Positions 23,308-30,993 of a DNA stretch of 34,922 nt are shown piece by piece. Source of the stretch: a bacterium (GTDB lineage: Bacteria; Gemmatimonadota; Glassbacteria; GWA2-58-10); the NCBI GenBank assembly GCA_021372515.1, contig JAJFUG010000133.1, positions 1 to 34,922 of the forward strand, read 5' to 3'. Position 1 is the first letter of the stretch; each line of letters starts with the position of its first letter. The notes below the pieces were generated by a model, which was given only the letters and a program-made list of their open reading frames with translations, had not been told where the DNA came from and did no database searches. The translations under genes were made by a program, and so were the position numbers.

Positions 23308-24681
23308 CTATGGCCGGAGGCCGCGAATCGCGGCCTCGATCGATTCGGCGGTTATCTGGACTGTCTGCAGGAGCTCATCCTCGCTGAAAGACAGGTGCGG
23401 CATCAGGACGATGATATCCCCAAGGGGACGGATTATCAGGCCGCGGCGGCGCGCCTCCAGGACCACCCGGTGGCCCAGGCGCAGCCCGGAGGGCCAGCTT
23501 TGGCGCGTGTCGCGGTCGGCGACCAGCTCGATCCCGACCATGAAACCCATCTGGCGCACCTCGCCCACATGCTCCAGGGTGGCCACCTCGAGCTGAAGGG
23601 TGCGGCGCAGAAGATCGATCTTCGGCTGCATGCGCTCCAGCACCCGCTCGTTCTCGAAAACCTCCAGGCTGGCCAGGGCCGCGGCCGCCCCCAACTGGTT
23701 GCCGGTAAACGAGTGGCCGTGGAAAAAAGTGACCGGCTCGCCAGGGGCGCCCAGGAAACGCTCGTAAATCTTTTCGCTCACCAGGGTGGCGGCCATGGGC
23801 AGGTAGCCGCCGGTGAGGCCCTTGGCGCAGCAGAGCAAGTCCGGCGAGACCGACTCGTGCTCGCAGGCGAACATCCGCCCGGTGCGGCCGAACCCGGTTG
23901 CAACCTCATCCGTGATCAGCAGAAGCCCGTATCGGTCGCAGATCGCGCGCACCCCGGCCAGGAACCCCCGCTCGGCCACCACCATCCCGCCCGCGCCCTG
24001 CACCAGCGGCTCGATTATCAGCGCGCCCAGATACTCGGCCCCGTCGCGGACCAGGTCCTCCAGGCTCTCCAGGCAGTGGGCCAGGTAGCTTTCCCGTGAG
24101 CGCGGCGGCCCGAAACGGTAGTAGAATGGGTACTCGGCGAACAAAACCGGGAACAGCAGGTCGCGGAACGCACCGTGAAACAGGTCCATCCCGCCCACGC
24201 TTACCGCGCCCAGGGTGTCGCCGTGGTAGGCGTTGCGGAACGAGACGAACCCGGTGCGCTCGCGCTCGGCCGGGTCGGGGCTGAGGCGGCGGTACTGGTA
24301 GGCCATCTTGAGCGCGATCTCCACCGCGGTGGAGCCGTTGTCCGAGAAGAACACCCGGCTCAAGCCCTGCGGGGTGACCTCGATCAGGCGTTCGGCCAGA
24401 GCGCAGACCGGCTCGCTGCTCAAGCCGAGCAGGGTGCTGTGGCTGATCCGCGCAGCCTGCTCGGCTATGGCGCGGGTTATGTGCGGGTGGTTGTGGCCGT
24501 GCAGGGTGACCCAGAGCGAGGAGACCCCGTCCAGGTAGCGGCGGCCCTCGGTATCGAACAGGAACGAGCCCTCACCGCGCGCGATGACCGGGAATTGCTC
24601 CTCCTGCCAGGCGCGCATCGCGGTGAAAGGGTGCCAGATATGGGTGCGGTCAAGCGCCCGAAGGTCCTTTTCGTTCGGCAA
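23308..24681 (-). CDS. bioA: Adenosylmethionine-8-amino-7-oxononanoate aminotransferase BioA
   Basis: BioA (457 residues) is a PLP enzyme that converts KAPA to DAPA in biotin synthesis using S-adenosylmethionine as amino donor. The class III aminotransferase pattern is clear: HIWHPFTAM at the N-terminus (a BioA hallmark), NAYHGDTLGAVSVGG, LLITDEVATGFGRTG and the PLP lysine in LLCCAKGLTGGYLPMAAT. HGHSFTGNQLGAAAALASL follows. The start is TTG at 24681, with GGAG seven bases upstream, overlapping the end of bioB by 32 bp. The neighbours are bioB upstream and the glycoside-hydrolase-like gene downstream. bioF and bioD are not in the window. Confidence 0.93.
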   Translation of the reverse strand: MPNEKDLRALDRTHIWHPFTAMRAWQEEQFPVIARGEGSFLFDTEGRRYLDGVSSLWVTLHGHNHPHITRAIAEQAARISHSTLLGLSSEPVCALAERLIEVTPQGLSRVFFSDNGSTAVEIALKMAYQYRRLSPDPAERERTGFVSFRNAYHGDTLGAVSVGGMDLFHGAFRDLLFPVLFAEYPFYYRFGPPRSRESYLAHCLESLEDLVRDGAEYLGALIIEPLVQGAGGMVVAERGFLAGVRAICDRYGLLLITDEVATGFGRTGRMFACEHESVSPDLLCCAKGLTGGYLPMAATLVSEKIYERFLGAPGEPVTFFHGHSFTGNQLGAAAALASLEVFENERVLERMQPKIDLLRRTLQLEVATLEHVGEVRQMGFMVGIELVADRDTRQSWPSGLRLGHRVVLEARRRGLIIRPLGDIIVLMPHLSFSEDELLQTVQITAESIEAAIRGLRP

Positions 24682-25660
24682 AGTACGGCTCCAGTCCCAG
24701 GTCGGCGATCATTTGCAGGTCGTCATTGCTGTCGCGGCCGCTGGTGGTCAGGTAGTCACCGATCAGCAGGCCGTTCGCCCCGGCCCAGAAAACCAGGGGC
24801 TGAAGGTCACGCAGGTTGCGTTGCCGTCCGCCGCAGATCACGATGTCGCGCTCGGGCAGGACCAGGCGGAACATGGCGATTATCCGCAAACAGAGTTCGG
24901 GGGTCAGGTTGTCCGCACCCTCCAGCGGGGTGCCGGGGATGGGATGCAGGAAATTGAGCGGCACCGAATCCACGCCCAACTCGTCCAGCTCCAGGGCGAA
25001 ATCCACCCGGTCCGTGTCGCTCTCGCCCAGGCCGAAGATGCCGCCGCTGCAGACCCTGAGGCCCAGCGACTTGGCCAGGCGCACCATCTGAACCCTTTCG
25101 GCGCGGCTGTGGGTGCTGCAGATACGGCCGAAAAAGGCCCGGCTGGTCTCGAGGTTGTGGTGGAAACAATCCAGGCCGGCCACTTTCAGCCGGGCCAGGG
25201 ACTCGCGGTCCATCTGTCCCAGGCTGGCGCAACGCTGACGGTCGCCGTGACTGGCTGCGATACGCCGCAGCGCCGCCTCCAGTACTGCGAGCTCGGCCTC
25301 GCGGCTCACTCCCGCTCCGCTGGTCACGATCGAGAACTCGCCCGCCCCGCGCGCATAGGCTCGGGTCGCCGACTCGGCCAGACGGTCCGCGCCGAGCAGC
25401 GGGTAGCGCTCCACCGCGGCGCCGTGGTGCGAGCTCTGGGCGCAGAAAGCGCAGTCCTCGCCACAGGCCCCGCTGCGGGCGTTGACAATGGAGCACAGGC
25501 GCACCCGGGCCCCGCTGTGCCTGCGCCGGGCGGCATCTGACAGGGCCAGGACCTCGCTCAGCGCCAGACTGCGGTCGCCCAGCACCCGTAACGCGTTCTC
25601 CCGCCCGATCCGTCCCCGCCCCGCCAGCTCTTCCTTTATATCTTGCAGGGAATCCGTCAT
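24650..25660 (-). CDS. bioB: Biotin synthase BioB, type-II-like (altered auxiliary-cluster ligands)
   Basis: BioB (336 residues) is the radical-SAM enzyme that inserts sulfur into dethiobiotin. The radical-SAM cluster ligands are Cys66, Cys70 and Cys73 (SGACGEDCAFC). In E. coli BioB the sulfur-donor [2Fe-2S] cluster is held by Cys97, Cys128, Cys188 and Arg260. Here Cys144 (CASLG) and Cys204 (CSGGIFGLGES) are kept, but the Cys97 position is Ser110 (EFSIVTSG) and the Arg260 position is Val274 (DIVICGGR), with a new Cys276. Extra cysteines such as Cys56 (LCSIVNARSGAC) occur. This pattern fits the type II BioB of anaerobes, which use a different auxiliary cluster. The ATG at 25660 is chosen (AAAGG seven bases upstream); longer upstream frames run through the promoter region. 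Confidence 0.93.
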   Translation of the reverse strand: MTDSLQDIKEELAGRGRIGRENALRVLGDRSLALSEVLALSDAARRRHSGARVRLCSIVNARSGACGEDCAFCAQSSHHGAAVERYPLLGADRLAESATRAYARGAGEFSIVTSGAGVSREAELAVLEAALRRIAASHGDRQRCASLGQMDRESLARLKVAGLDCFHHNLETSRAFFGRICSTHSRAERVQMVRLAKSLGLRVCSGGIFGLGESDTDRVDFALELDELGVDSVPLNFLHPIPGTPLEGADNLTPELCLRIIAMFRLVLPERDIVICGGRQRNLRDLQPLVFWAGANGLLIGDYLTTSGRDSNDDLQMIADLGLEPYFAERKGPSGA

Positions 25661-25745
25661 CCCCCGACCTTTCTTGCAGACTTTCGCCCTAAAACCATCC
25701 GGAGCCGGAACCGCGCGCCGCGCCCGGCTCCCGGACACATTGAAG

Positions 25746-25773
25746 AATATACATTTCAGCTCTGGAATAGCAA
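25746..25773 (-). promoter_or_regulatory. Probable promoter of bioB-bioA operon
   Basis: On the minus strand TTGCTA and TATATT are 16 bases apart. The start near 25739 would leave a leader of about 79 bases. That leader contains an inverted repeat, GGAGCCGG at 25701-25708 and CCGGCTCC at 25724-25731, enclosing a GCGC-rich loop. I see no BirA-type operator. Confidence 0.45.
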
Positions 25774-25810
25774 ACAAATATTGCGCCGCGCCCGCTGTTG
25801 TCCAAAAGGA

Positions 25811-25839
25811 TTGACTTAGCGCGGCCAGGCGGGTTAAAT
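25811..25839 (+). promoter_or_regulatory. Probable promoter of the clpP-like operon
   Basis: TTGACT (five of six bases of the consensus) and TTAAAT are separated by 17 bases. The start near 25846 leaves about 55 bases before the start codon. It is divergent from the bioB promoter with under 40 bp between the two. Confidence 0.55.
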
Positions 25840-25900
25840 TCATGGATTATGGCCCGGAAAGCGGGTCACAACCAGCATGACGGGTTCAGGGAGGTTTTGG

Positions 25901-26503
25901 ATGATTATTCCGCAGGTATTCGAAAAAACGCCCCAGGGAGAAAGGGCTTTCGACATTTTCTCCCGCCTTCTGCGCGACAGGATAATCCTTCTGTCCAGCG
26001 AGATAGACGACAACCTGGCTAACCTGATCGTGGCGCAGCTTCTGTTCCTCGAGGCCGAGGATCCGGGCCGCGACATCAACCTGTACATAAATTCGCCGGG
26101 CGGCTCCATGACGAACGCGCTGGCGGTGTACGACACCATGCAGTTCGTCAAGCCGGATGTCAGCACGATCTGCACCGGCATGGCCGGGGCGAGCGCCGCG
26201 CTGCTGATGTCGGCCGGAACCAGGGGCAAGCGCATGTGCCTGCCCAGCACCCGGTTTGTCCTGCACCAGGTCTACGGTGCGGCCGAGGGCCCGGCTGTCG
26301 ACGTGCTGATCGCCGCCCGCGAGGTGGAACGTCAGCGCGAGGCGTTCAACACCCTGCTGTCGCAGCATACGGGCAGGACAGCGAAGAAGATCGAGAAAGA
26401 GACCGAACGGGTGTTCTACCTGAGCGCCGAGGAGGCCATCGAATACGGTCTGGTGGACCGTGTGATCCAGGGCGAGGGCTTTAACGACAACAGCGGAAAA
26501 TAG
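25901..26503 (+). CDS. ClpP-family protein lacking catalytic Ser and Asp (ClpR-like)
   Basis: This 200-residue ClpP homologue aligns without gaps to mature E. coli ClpP over nearly its full length (GERAFDIFSRLL, NLIVAQLLFLEAE, LYINSPGG, YDTMQF.KPDVSTIC). The active site is changed. The segment GQAASMGA reads GMAGASAA, so the catalytic Ser97 position is Ala97, with Ser98 one residue later. Catalytic Asp171 is Val171 (ETERVFYLSA against DTERDRFLSA). Only His122 (LHQ) remains, and the following Pro is Val. It may be an inactive ClpR-like ring partner or use a shifted nucleophile. The ATG at 25901 has GGAGG six bases upstream and gives a propeptide-free start. No tig or clpX is adjacent, so this is probably a second paralogue. 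Confidence 0.88.
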   Translation: MIIPQVFEKTPQGERAFDIFSRLLRDRIILLSSEIDDNLANLIVAQLLFLEAEDPGRDINLYINSPGGSMTNALAVYDTMQFVKPDVSTICTGMAGASAALLMSAGTRGKRMCLPSTRFVLHQVYGAAEGPAVDVLIAAREVERQREAFNTLLSQHTGRTAKKIEKETERVFYLSAEEAIEYGLVDRVIQGEGFNDNSGK

Positions 26504-26526
26504 TGGCTCAAGGGCGGGAGAGGAAA

Positions 26527-27567
26527 GTGCGCAAGGTACTGTTTGAAAGAATCAATATCGGGCTGGCAGTCTCGGTTATCGGTTGTGTTCTCCTGGCCGC
26601 CTGCGGCGGCAAGGAAAAGAACCCGTACCTGGAAAGCGTCAAGATCGAGCAGCTCACGATCAAACCCACCCCGAGACTCGATGAGGTCGATCTCACCGCG
26701 CGCCTGGCCGCGGCCGTGCTGGATTCCCTGCGCAACGGCGCCGATTTCGCGGTCATGGCCAAGCGCTACAGCTCGCATGCCAGCGCCACCCACGGCGGGA
26801 TGCTCACCCTGGTCCCAGGCTGGATGCCGGCCGAGTTCGATGACAGCCTGGCTGTCCTGCCGGATGGCCGGCTGAGCGGTGTGATCCGCACCCAGACCTC
26901 GGTGTTCATCGTGGCGCGCGATTCCAGCCAGTACCTTTCGGTCCGCAGCAGCCATATCCTGATCGCACCCGACACCACCCGCGCCTGGGTCAGCCGCGAC
27001 AAGGCCTGGAAAGAGGCCGAGGACAAGGCCTGGGAACTCTACCGCCGGATAAAGAACGGCGAGAGTTTCTACGACCTGGCCAAGGAATTTTCGAAGGACC
27101 CCGGCTCGGCGCAGAATGGCGGCGACCTCGGCTGGACCAAGCGCAACACCATGGTCCGGGAATTCGAGGACGTCGCTTTCACCCAGGAGGAGGGGGCGGT
27201 CCACGAGCCGGTCAAGACCCGTTTCGGCTGGCACGTCATCCGGACGGTCAAGAAAAAGGACCAGAACTGCTACCTGCGCCTGATCGAATTCAAGGTGCCG
27301 CTGAGCCAAGAGGACCTGGCGCGGGCCCGCAAAGTGGCCGAGCAGGCCAGGCGGCAGGCCCTTTCCGGTGAGCAGCTCGAAAAAATTGCCGCCGAGCTGA
27401 ACTCCACCTCCGAAGCCGAGGTGAGCTATTCCAAGCCCTACGAAGTGCGGAAGAGACTGCTTCTGCCGCAGATTGCCGAAAAGATAGAGAAACTGGACGC
27501 GGGTGACATCTCGGAGCTGATAAGCGGAGACAGCAACTACTATTTTATCCGCCTTATGGAGAAATGA
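26527..27567 (+). CDS. Lipoprotein parvulin-type peptidyl-prolyl isomerase (SurA/PrsA/PpiC-like)
   Basis: This 346-residue putative envelope foldase has a lipoprotein signal peptide (about residues 1-24) with lipobox LLAAC. A degenerate parvulin-like region follows (about 60-140, DFAVMAKRYSSHASATHGGMLTLVPGWMPAEFDDSL), then a complete one (about 145-250). The latter has VRSSHILI, FYDLAKEFSKDPGSAQNGGDLGW and RFGWHVIRTV, all parvulin signatures. The start is the GTG at 26527 with GGAG six bases upstream. A GTG at 26503 that overlaps the clpP stop by one base is an alternative and would lengthen the N-terminus. Co-transcription with the ClpP-like gene suggests a shared proteostasis role, although they act in different compartments. 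Confidence 0.85.
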   Translation: MRKVLFERINIGLAVSVIGCVLLAACGGKEKNPYLESVKIEQLTIKPTPRLDEVDLTARLAAAVLDSLRNGADFAVMAKRYSSHASATHGGMLTLVPGWMPAEFDDSLAVLPDGRLSGVIRTQTSVFIVARDSSQYLSVRSSHILIAPDTTRAWVSRDKAWKEAEDKAWELYRRIKNGESFYDLAKEFSKDPGSAQNGGDLGWTKRNTMVREFEDVAFTQEEGAVHEPVKTRFGWHVIRTVKKKDQNCYLRLIEFKVPLSQEDLARARKVAEQARRQALSGEQLEKIAAELNSTSEAEVSYSKPYEVRKRLLLPQIAEKIEKLDAGDISELISGDSNYYFIRLMEK

Positions 27568-27772
27568 ACCAAGGGTTTACCTCTCCAAGGGCTTGCCGTT
27601 TAGGAACTTTTCGGATAGATTCTGACTTCGGGGCCCCGCGGCCGTCCTGACAGGTCACGCAGCGCCGCCATCGCATACAGGCAACGCCGCCCCCCCGTTC
27701 CGTAAATACTCCGCCCTGCAGTTCCATTTGTGCTCTCCCTTGATCGGTTTTCCCCGAAATTTTTGCCGAACC

Positions 27773-27810
27773 TTGTCCTTGCATGGTATTTAGAGTTACA
27801 ATCATTGTAA
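27773..27810 (+). promoter_or_regulatory. Possible promoter with overlapping operator-like palindrome
   Basis: TTGTCC and TACAAT are 18 bases apart. A perfect inverted repeat, TTACAATCATTGTAA (27796-27810), covers the -10 element and the start region, 58 bp before the ATG of the c-di-GMP gene. A repressor binding here would block transcription. The regulator is unknown. The rest of the 300-bp gap 27568-27867 shows no gene. Confidence 0.4.
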
Positions 27811-27867
27811 ATGTACTTTTCTCTGTGATAAGAATCGGATTGAATCCTTCCTCCGGCCGGAAAGCAC

Positions 27868-30801
27868 ATGACCAGGACCCCCAGGATACAGGGACCGGAA
27901 CATAGTCCGGGCTCAGCACAAGCCCGTGAGATGCCCCGGATCTCTCCCGAGAATAACAAAAGGCTGCTTGAACTGTTCCTGACCCAGTCGCGGGAGGGAG
28001 TGTTCCTGCTCACTTTCGATCCTCCGCTGAACTGGGCCCAGGCTAAGAACAAGGCCCGGGCCCTGGAGTCGGCGATCGAGCGCCACCGTCTGGCCCGCGC
28101 CAACGATGTGCTGCTGCTCCGGCTCGGCCTGAATGCAGGCGAGGTCGAGTCGCTGCACCTGAAAGACCTGCTCCCTCCGGATGAGTGGTCGCGGACTGAA
28201 TTCTGGCATGAGCTTTTCGACCAGGGCAGCCGCAGATTCCACTGGGCGACCGGGACGGAGCTGCCGGGACAGCCGGCCGGACTGGAGGGGGAGTGTTTCT
28301 GTCTGTACGAGGCCGGGGGTCTGATAAGCGGTGTCTGCGGGATTATCCGCGAGGACGCCGCCCCGGACGCGAGAAAGACCAGTCCCGGGGAAATAGAAAG
28401 CCTCTACCGCCTGCTCTCCGAGAACACCACCGACCTGATCTCGCGCCACAGCGACGAGGGAGTGTTCCTCTACCTTTCGCCGGCCTGTGAGAACCTGCTC
28501 GGCTACTGCCCGGAAGAGCTCCTGGGCGACTCGATCTACAACTATTTCCATCCCGATGACCTGAACACGGTCATCCGCGCGCATTCCAACATTCTCCGCA
28601 AATCCGAACACTACACGATCCGCTACCGAATCCGGCACAAGGACGGTCACTACGCGTGGTTCGAGACCACGAACCGGACCATCCGCGACCCGAAAAGCGG
28701 CAAGACACGCGAAATTATCGCGGTCTCGCGGGACATAAGCGACCGGGTTCTGGTGGAGACCCGTCTGCGCGAAAGCGAGAACCTTTCGCGCACCATGCTC
28801 GACGCCACCACGGACTCGGCGTTCCTGTTCGACACGCGGGCGGTGTGCCTGGCGGTCAACAACATCGGCGCCAGCCGCCTGAACCGCAAGCCGGAGGAGA
28901 TAGTCGGCCGCAGCATGGCCGATTTATTCCCCTCCCCGGTTTACGAGTTCCGGCAAAAGATTTTCGACAGCGTGATAAGCCGTAGGGAAAGCATGCGGGT
29001 CCAGGATGAGCGCCAGGGGTTCCATTTCGACACTTTCTATTCCCCCATCCTGGATGATCAGGGTGAGGTGACGATGGTGGCGCTGTTCGCCCAGGACATC
29101 ACCGAGCGCGTGGGCTACGAGCAGAAACTGAAGCTGTTCGAGAAAGTGTTCGAGAACACGCTGGAGGGAATCCTGATCACCGACTCCGCCGCGAACATCC
29201 TGGCGGTGAACGCCTCTTTCCAGACCATTACGGGGTACTCGTCCGAGGAGGTGACAGGACGTAACCCGAGCCTTCTGCGCTCCGACCGCCACGATGCCGA
29301 GTTCTTCAGCCGGATGTGGAACAGCCTGCTCCAGAGCGGCTACTGGTCCGGTGAGATATGGAACCGCAGGAAGAGCGGCGAGGCCTATCCCGAATGGCTT
29401 TCGATCAGCGCCATCCGCGACCGTCACGACAAGCCGGTGCAGTACGTGGCTGTGTTCCACGATATAACCGAGGTCAAGCACAAGGAAGAGCAGATACGGA
29501 TACAAGCCTATTACGACGCCCTGACCGGCCTGCCCAACCGCAGCCTGCTCAAGGACCGCTTGAGCGTGGCCATCTCCCACGCCCAGCGGACCCGTCAGAA
29601 ACTGGCGGTCATTTTCATCGACCTGGACAATTTCAAGCATGTCAACGACAGCCTGGGGCACCAGGCCGGCGACCAGCTCCTGCTGGGCGTGGCCGACCGC
29701 CTGCGCCGCCTGACCCGTCGCGAGGACACGGTCTCGCGTCTTAGCGGGGACGAGTTCCTGGTGGTGATGACCGAGCTGACCGATGAGCGCTACGCCCTGC
29801 TGGCCGTGGAAAGGATACTGGAGGAGTTCCAGAAGCCTTTCCGGATCAGCGACCACGAGCTGCTGGTGACCACCAGTATCGGGATCGCTTTCTTCCCGGA
29901 GGACAGCACCGAGCCGGAAGACCTGATCCGCTGCGCCGACATCGCGATGTACCAGGCCAAGAAACAGGGCAAGAACAATTTCCGCCTCTTCACCAACGAG
30001 ATGAACGAAAAGGTGATCCAGAGGCTCTCGCGGGAGGAAAACCTGCGACGGGCCCTGGATCAGGATGAGCTGCGGGTCTATTTCCAGCCGCGCCTGAACG
30101 CCGCCAGCGGGAAGGTCGGAGGCATGGAGGCACTCTCGCGCTGGGTCAAGCCGGACGGGCAGGTGATCGGACCGGAAAACTACATCTCCCTGGCCGAGGA
30201 AACCGGCTTGATCCTGCCTCTGGGTGAGCGGGTGATCGAGCTGGCCTGCCAGGAGACCATGAAACTGGCCGCGGCGGGCTACCCCGACCTGCGCCTGGGG
30301 GTGAACCTGTCCCCCCGCCAGTTCAGCCAGAAAAAAATCCTGGAGAAGATCAAGGACATCCTCGCAAGGACCTCTTTCCCGCCCACGCGCCTGGTGGTGG
30401 AGATCACCGAGAGCACCCTGTTCGAGGACGTGGAGCGGACCAACAACCTGCTGGTTGAGCTGTCGGAGCTGGGGGTCAGCCTCGCGGTCGATGATTTCGG
30501 CACGGGCTATTCCTCGCTCAACCGTCTGAAACGCCTTCCCATCGACGAGCTCAAGGTGGACCGCTCCTTCGTGATGGACCTGGAGCAGGACCCGGATGAC
30601 GCCTGTATCGTGCGGACCATCATCAATATGGCCAAGGGGCTGCGGATGAGAGTGACCGCCGAGGGGGTGGAGACTCCCGGACAGCTCGATTTCCTGGTCA
30701 AGAGCGGCTGTGATGAGGTGCAGGGGTTCCTGTTCGGACGGCCGATGCCGCCGGAGAAATTCTTCGCCTATCTCAGGGAAAAAGACGCCCAGGCGCGATG
30801 A
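27868..30801 (+). CDS. PAS-PAS-PAS-GGDEF-EAL cyclic di-GMP signalling protein
   Basis: This 977-residue soluble signalling protein has an N-terminal PAS-like region (about 30-165), three PAS/PAC units (about 175-300, 305-425 and 430-550, each ending near a DI(S/T)D/ER or DITE motif), a GGDEF domain (about 555-720) and an EAL domain (about 735-970). The GGDEF signature is SGDEF (626-630), with an RRED I-site five residues before it. The EAL motif GGMEALSRW is at 751-759, with DDFGTGYSS and DELKVDRSFV further on, so phosphodiesterase activity is likely. Cyclase activity is uncertain because the first Gly is Ser. No membrane segment is visible. The start has only a weak GGAAAG site. It is a single-gene unit ending at a strong terminator. 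Confidence 0.92.
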   Translation: MTRTPRIQGPEHSPGSAQAREMPRISPENNKRLLELFLTQSREGVFLLTFDPPLNWAQAKNKARALESAIERHRLARANDVLLLRLGLNAGEVESLHLKDLLPPDEWSRTEFWHELFDQGSRRFHWATGTELPGQPAGLEGECFCLYEAGGLISGVCGIIREDAAPDARKTSPGEIESLYRLLSENTTDLISRHSDEGVFLYLSPACENLLGYCPEELLGDSIYNYFHPDDLNTVIRAHSNILRKSEHYTIRYRIRHKDGHYAWFETTNRTIRDPKSGKTREIIAVSRDISDRVLVETRLRESENLSRTMLDATTDSAFLFDTRAVCLAVNNIGASRLNRKPEEIVGRSMADLFPSPVYEFRQKIFDSVISRRESMRVQDERQGFHFDTFYSPILDDQGEVTMVALFAQDITERVGYEQKLKLFEKVFENTLEGILITDSAANILAVNASFQTITGYSSEEVTGRNPSLLRSDRHDAEFFSRMWNSLLQSGYWSGEIWNRRKSGEAYPEWLSISAIRDRHDKPVQYVAVFHDITEVKHKEEQIRIQAYYDALTGLPNRSLLKDRLSVAISHAQRTRQKLAVIFIDLDNFKHVNDSLGHQAGDQLLLGVADRLRRLTRREDTVSRLSGDEFLVVMTELTDERYALLAVERILEEFQKPFRISDHELLVTTSIGIAFFPEDSTEPEDLIRCADIAMYQAKKQGKNNFRLFTNEMNEKVIQRLSREENLRRALDQDELRVYFQPRLNAASGKVGGMEALSRWVKPDGQVIGPENYISLAEETGLILPLGERVIELACQETMKLAAAGYPDLRLGVNLSPRQFSQKKILEKIKDILARTSFPPTRLVVEITESTLFEDVERTNNLLVELSELGVSLAVDDFGTGYSSLNRLKRLPIDELKVDRSFVMDLEQDPDDACIVRTIINMAKGLRMRVTAEGVETPGQLDFLVKSGCDEVQGFLFGRPMPPEKFFAYLREKDAQAR

Positions 30802-30833
30802 ACAGGCCGTCTCGGCAGGACACGCGGTAACGG

Positions 30834-30863
30834 AAAGGGGCACGCTTTCGAGCGTGCCCCTTT
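30834..30863 (+). terminator. Strong terminator after the c-di-GMP gene
   Basis: A perfect 13-bp stem (AAAGGGGCACGCT with its complement) is closed by a TTCG tetraloop and followed by TTTGTC. It lies 33 bp after the stop. The arms repeat those of the element at 15164-15191. Confidence 0.8.
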
Positions 30864-30902
30864 GTCATGGATCAGAATCCGATCTAATCCGGTTGTTAAC
30901 CT

Positions 30903-30954
30903 GTAGGGGCGCACCCATGTGTGCGCCCGGGCGGCCACACGGGGCCGCCCCTAC
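30903..30954. repeat. Paired, inverted REP-like element
   Basis: Two GTAG-headed palindromes face each other. The left reads GTAGGGGCGCACCCATGTGT then GCGCCC on the plus strand; the right reads GTAGGGGCGGCCCCGTGTGG then CCGCCC on the minus strand. They meet at CGCCCGGGCG. This is the arrangement of a BIME-type REP doublet. It lies 39 bp downstream of the TIM-barrel gene stop and may end transcription from both sides. Confidence 0.75.
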
Positions 30955-30993
30955 ATCGGCTTGCGCGAATCGGAGGACAGCCTGTCCGCTTGT

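Noticed and set aside
27554-28103. Minus-strand open frames before the c-di-GMP gene
   Set aside because: They overlap the promoter-like region and the start of a well-supported gene and show no family features.
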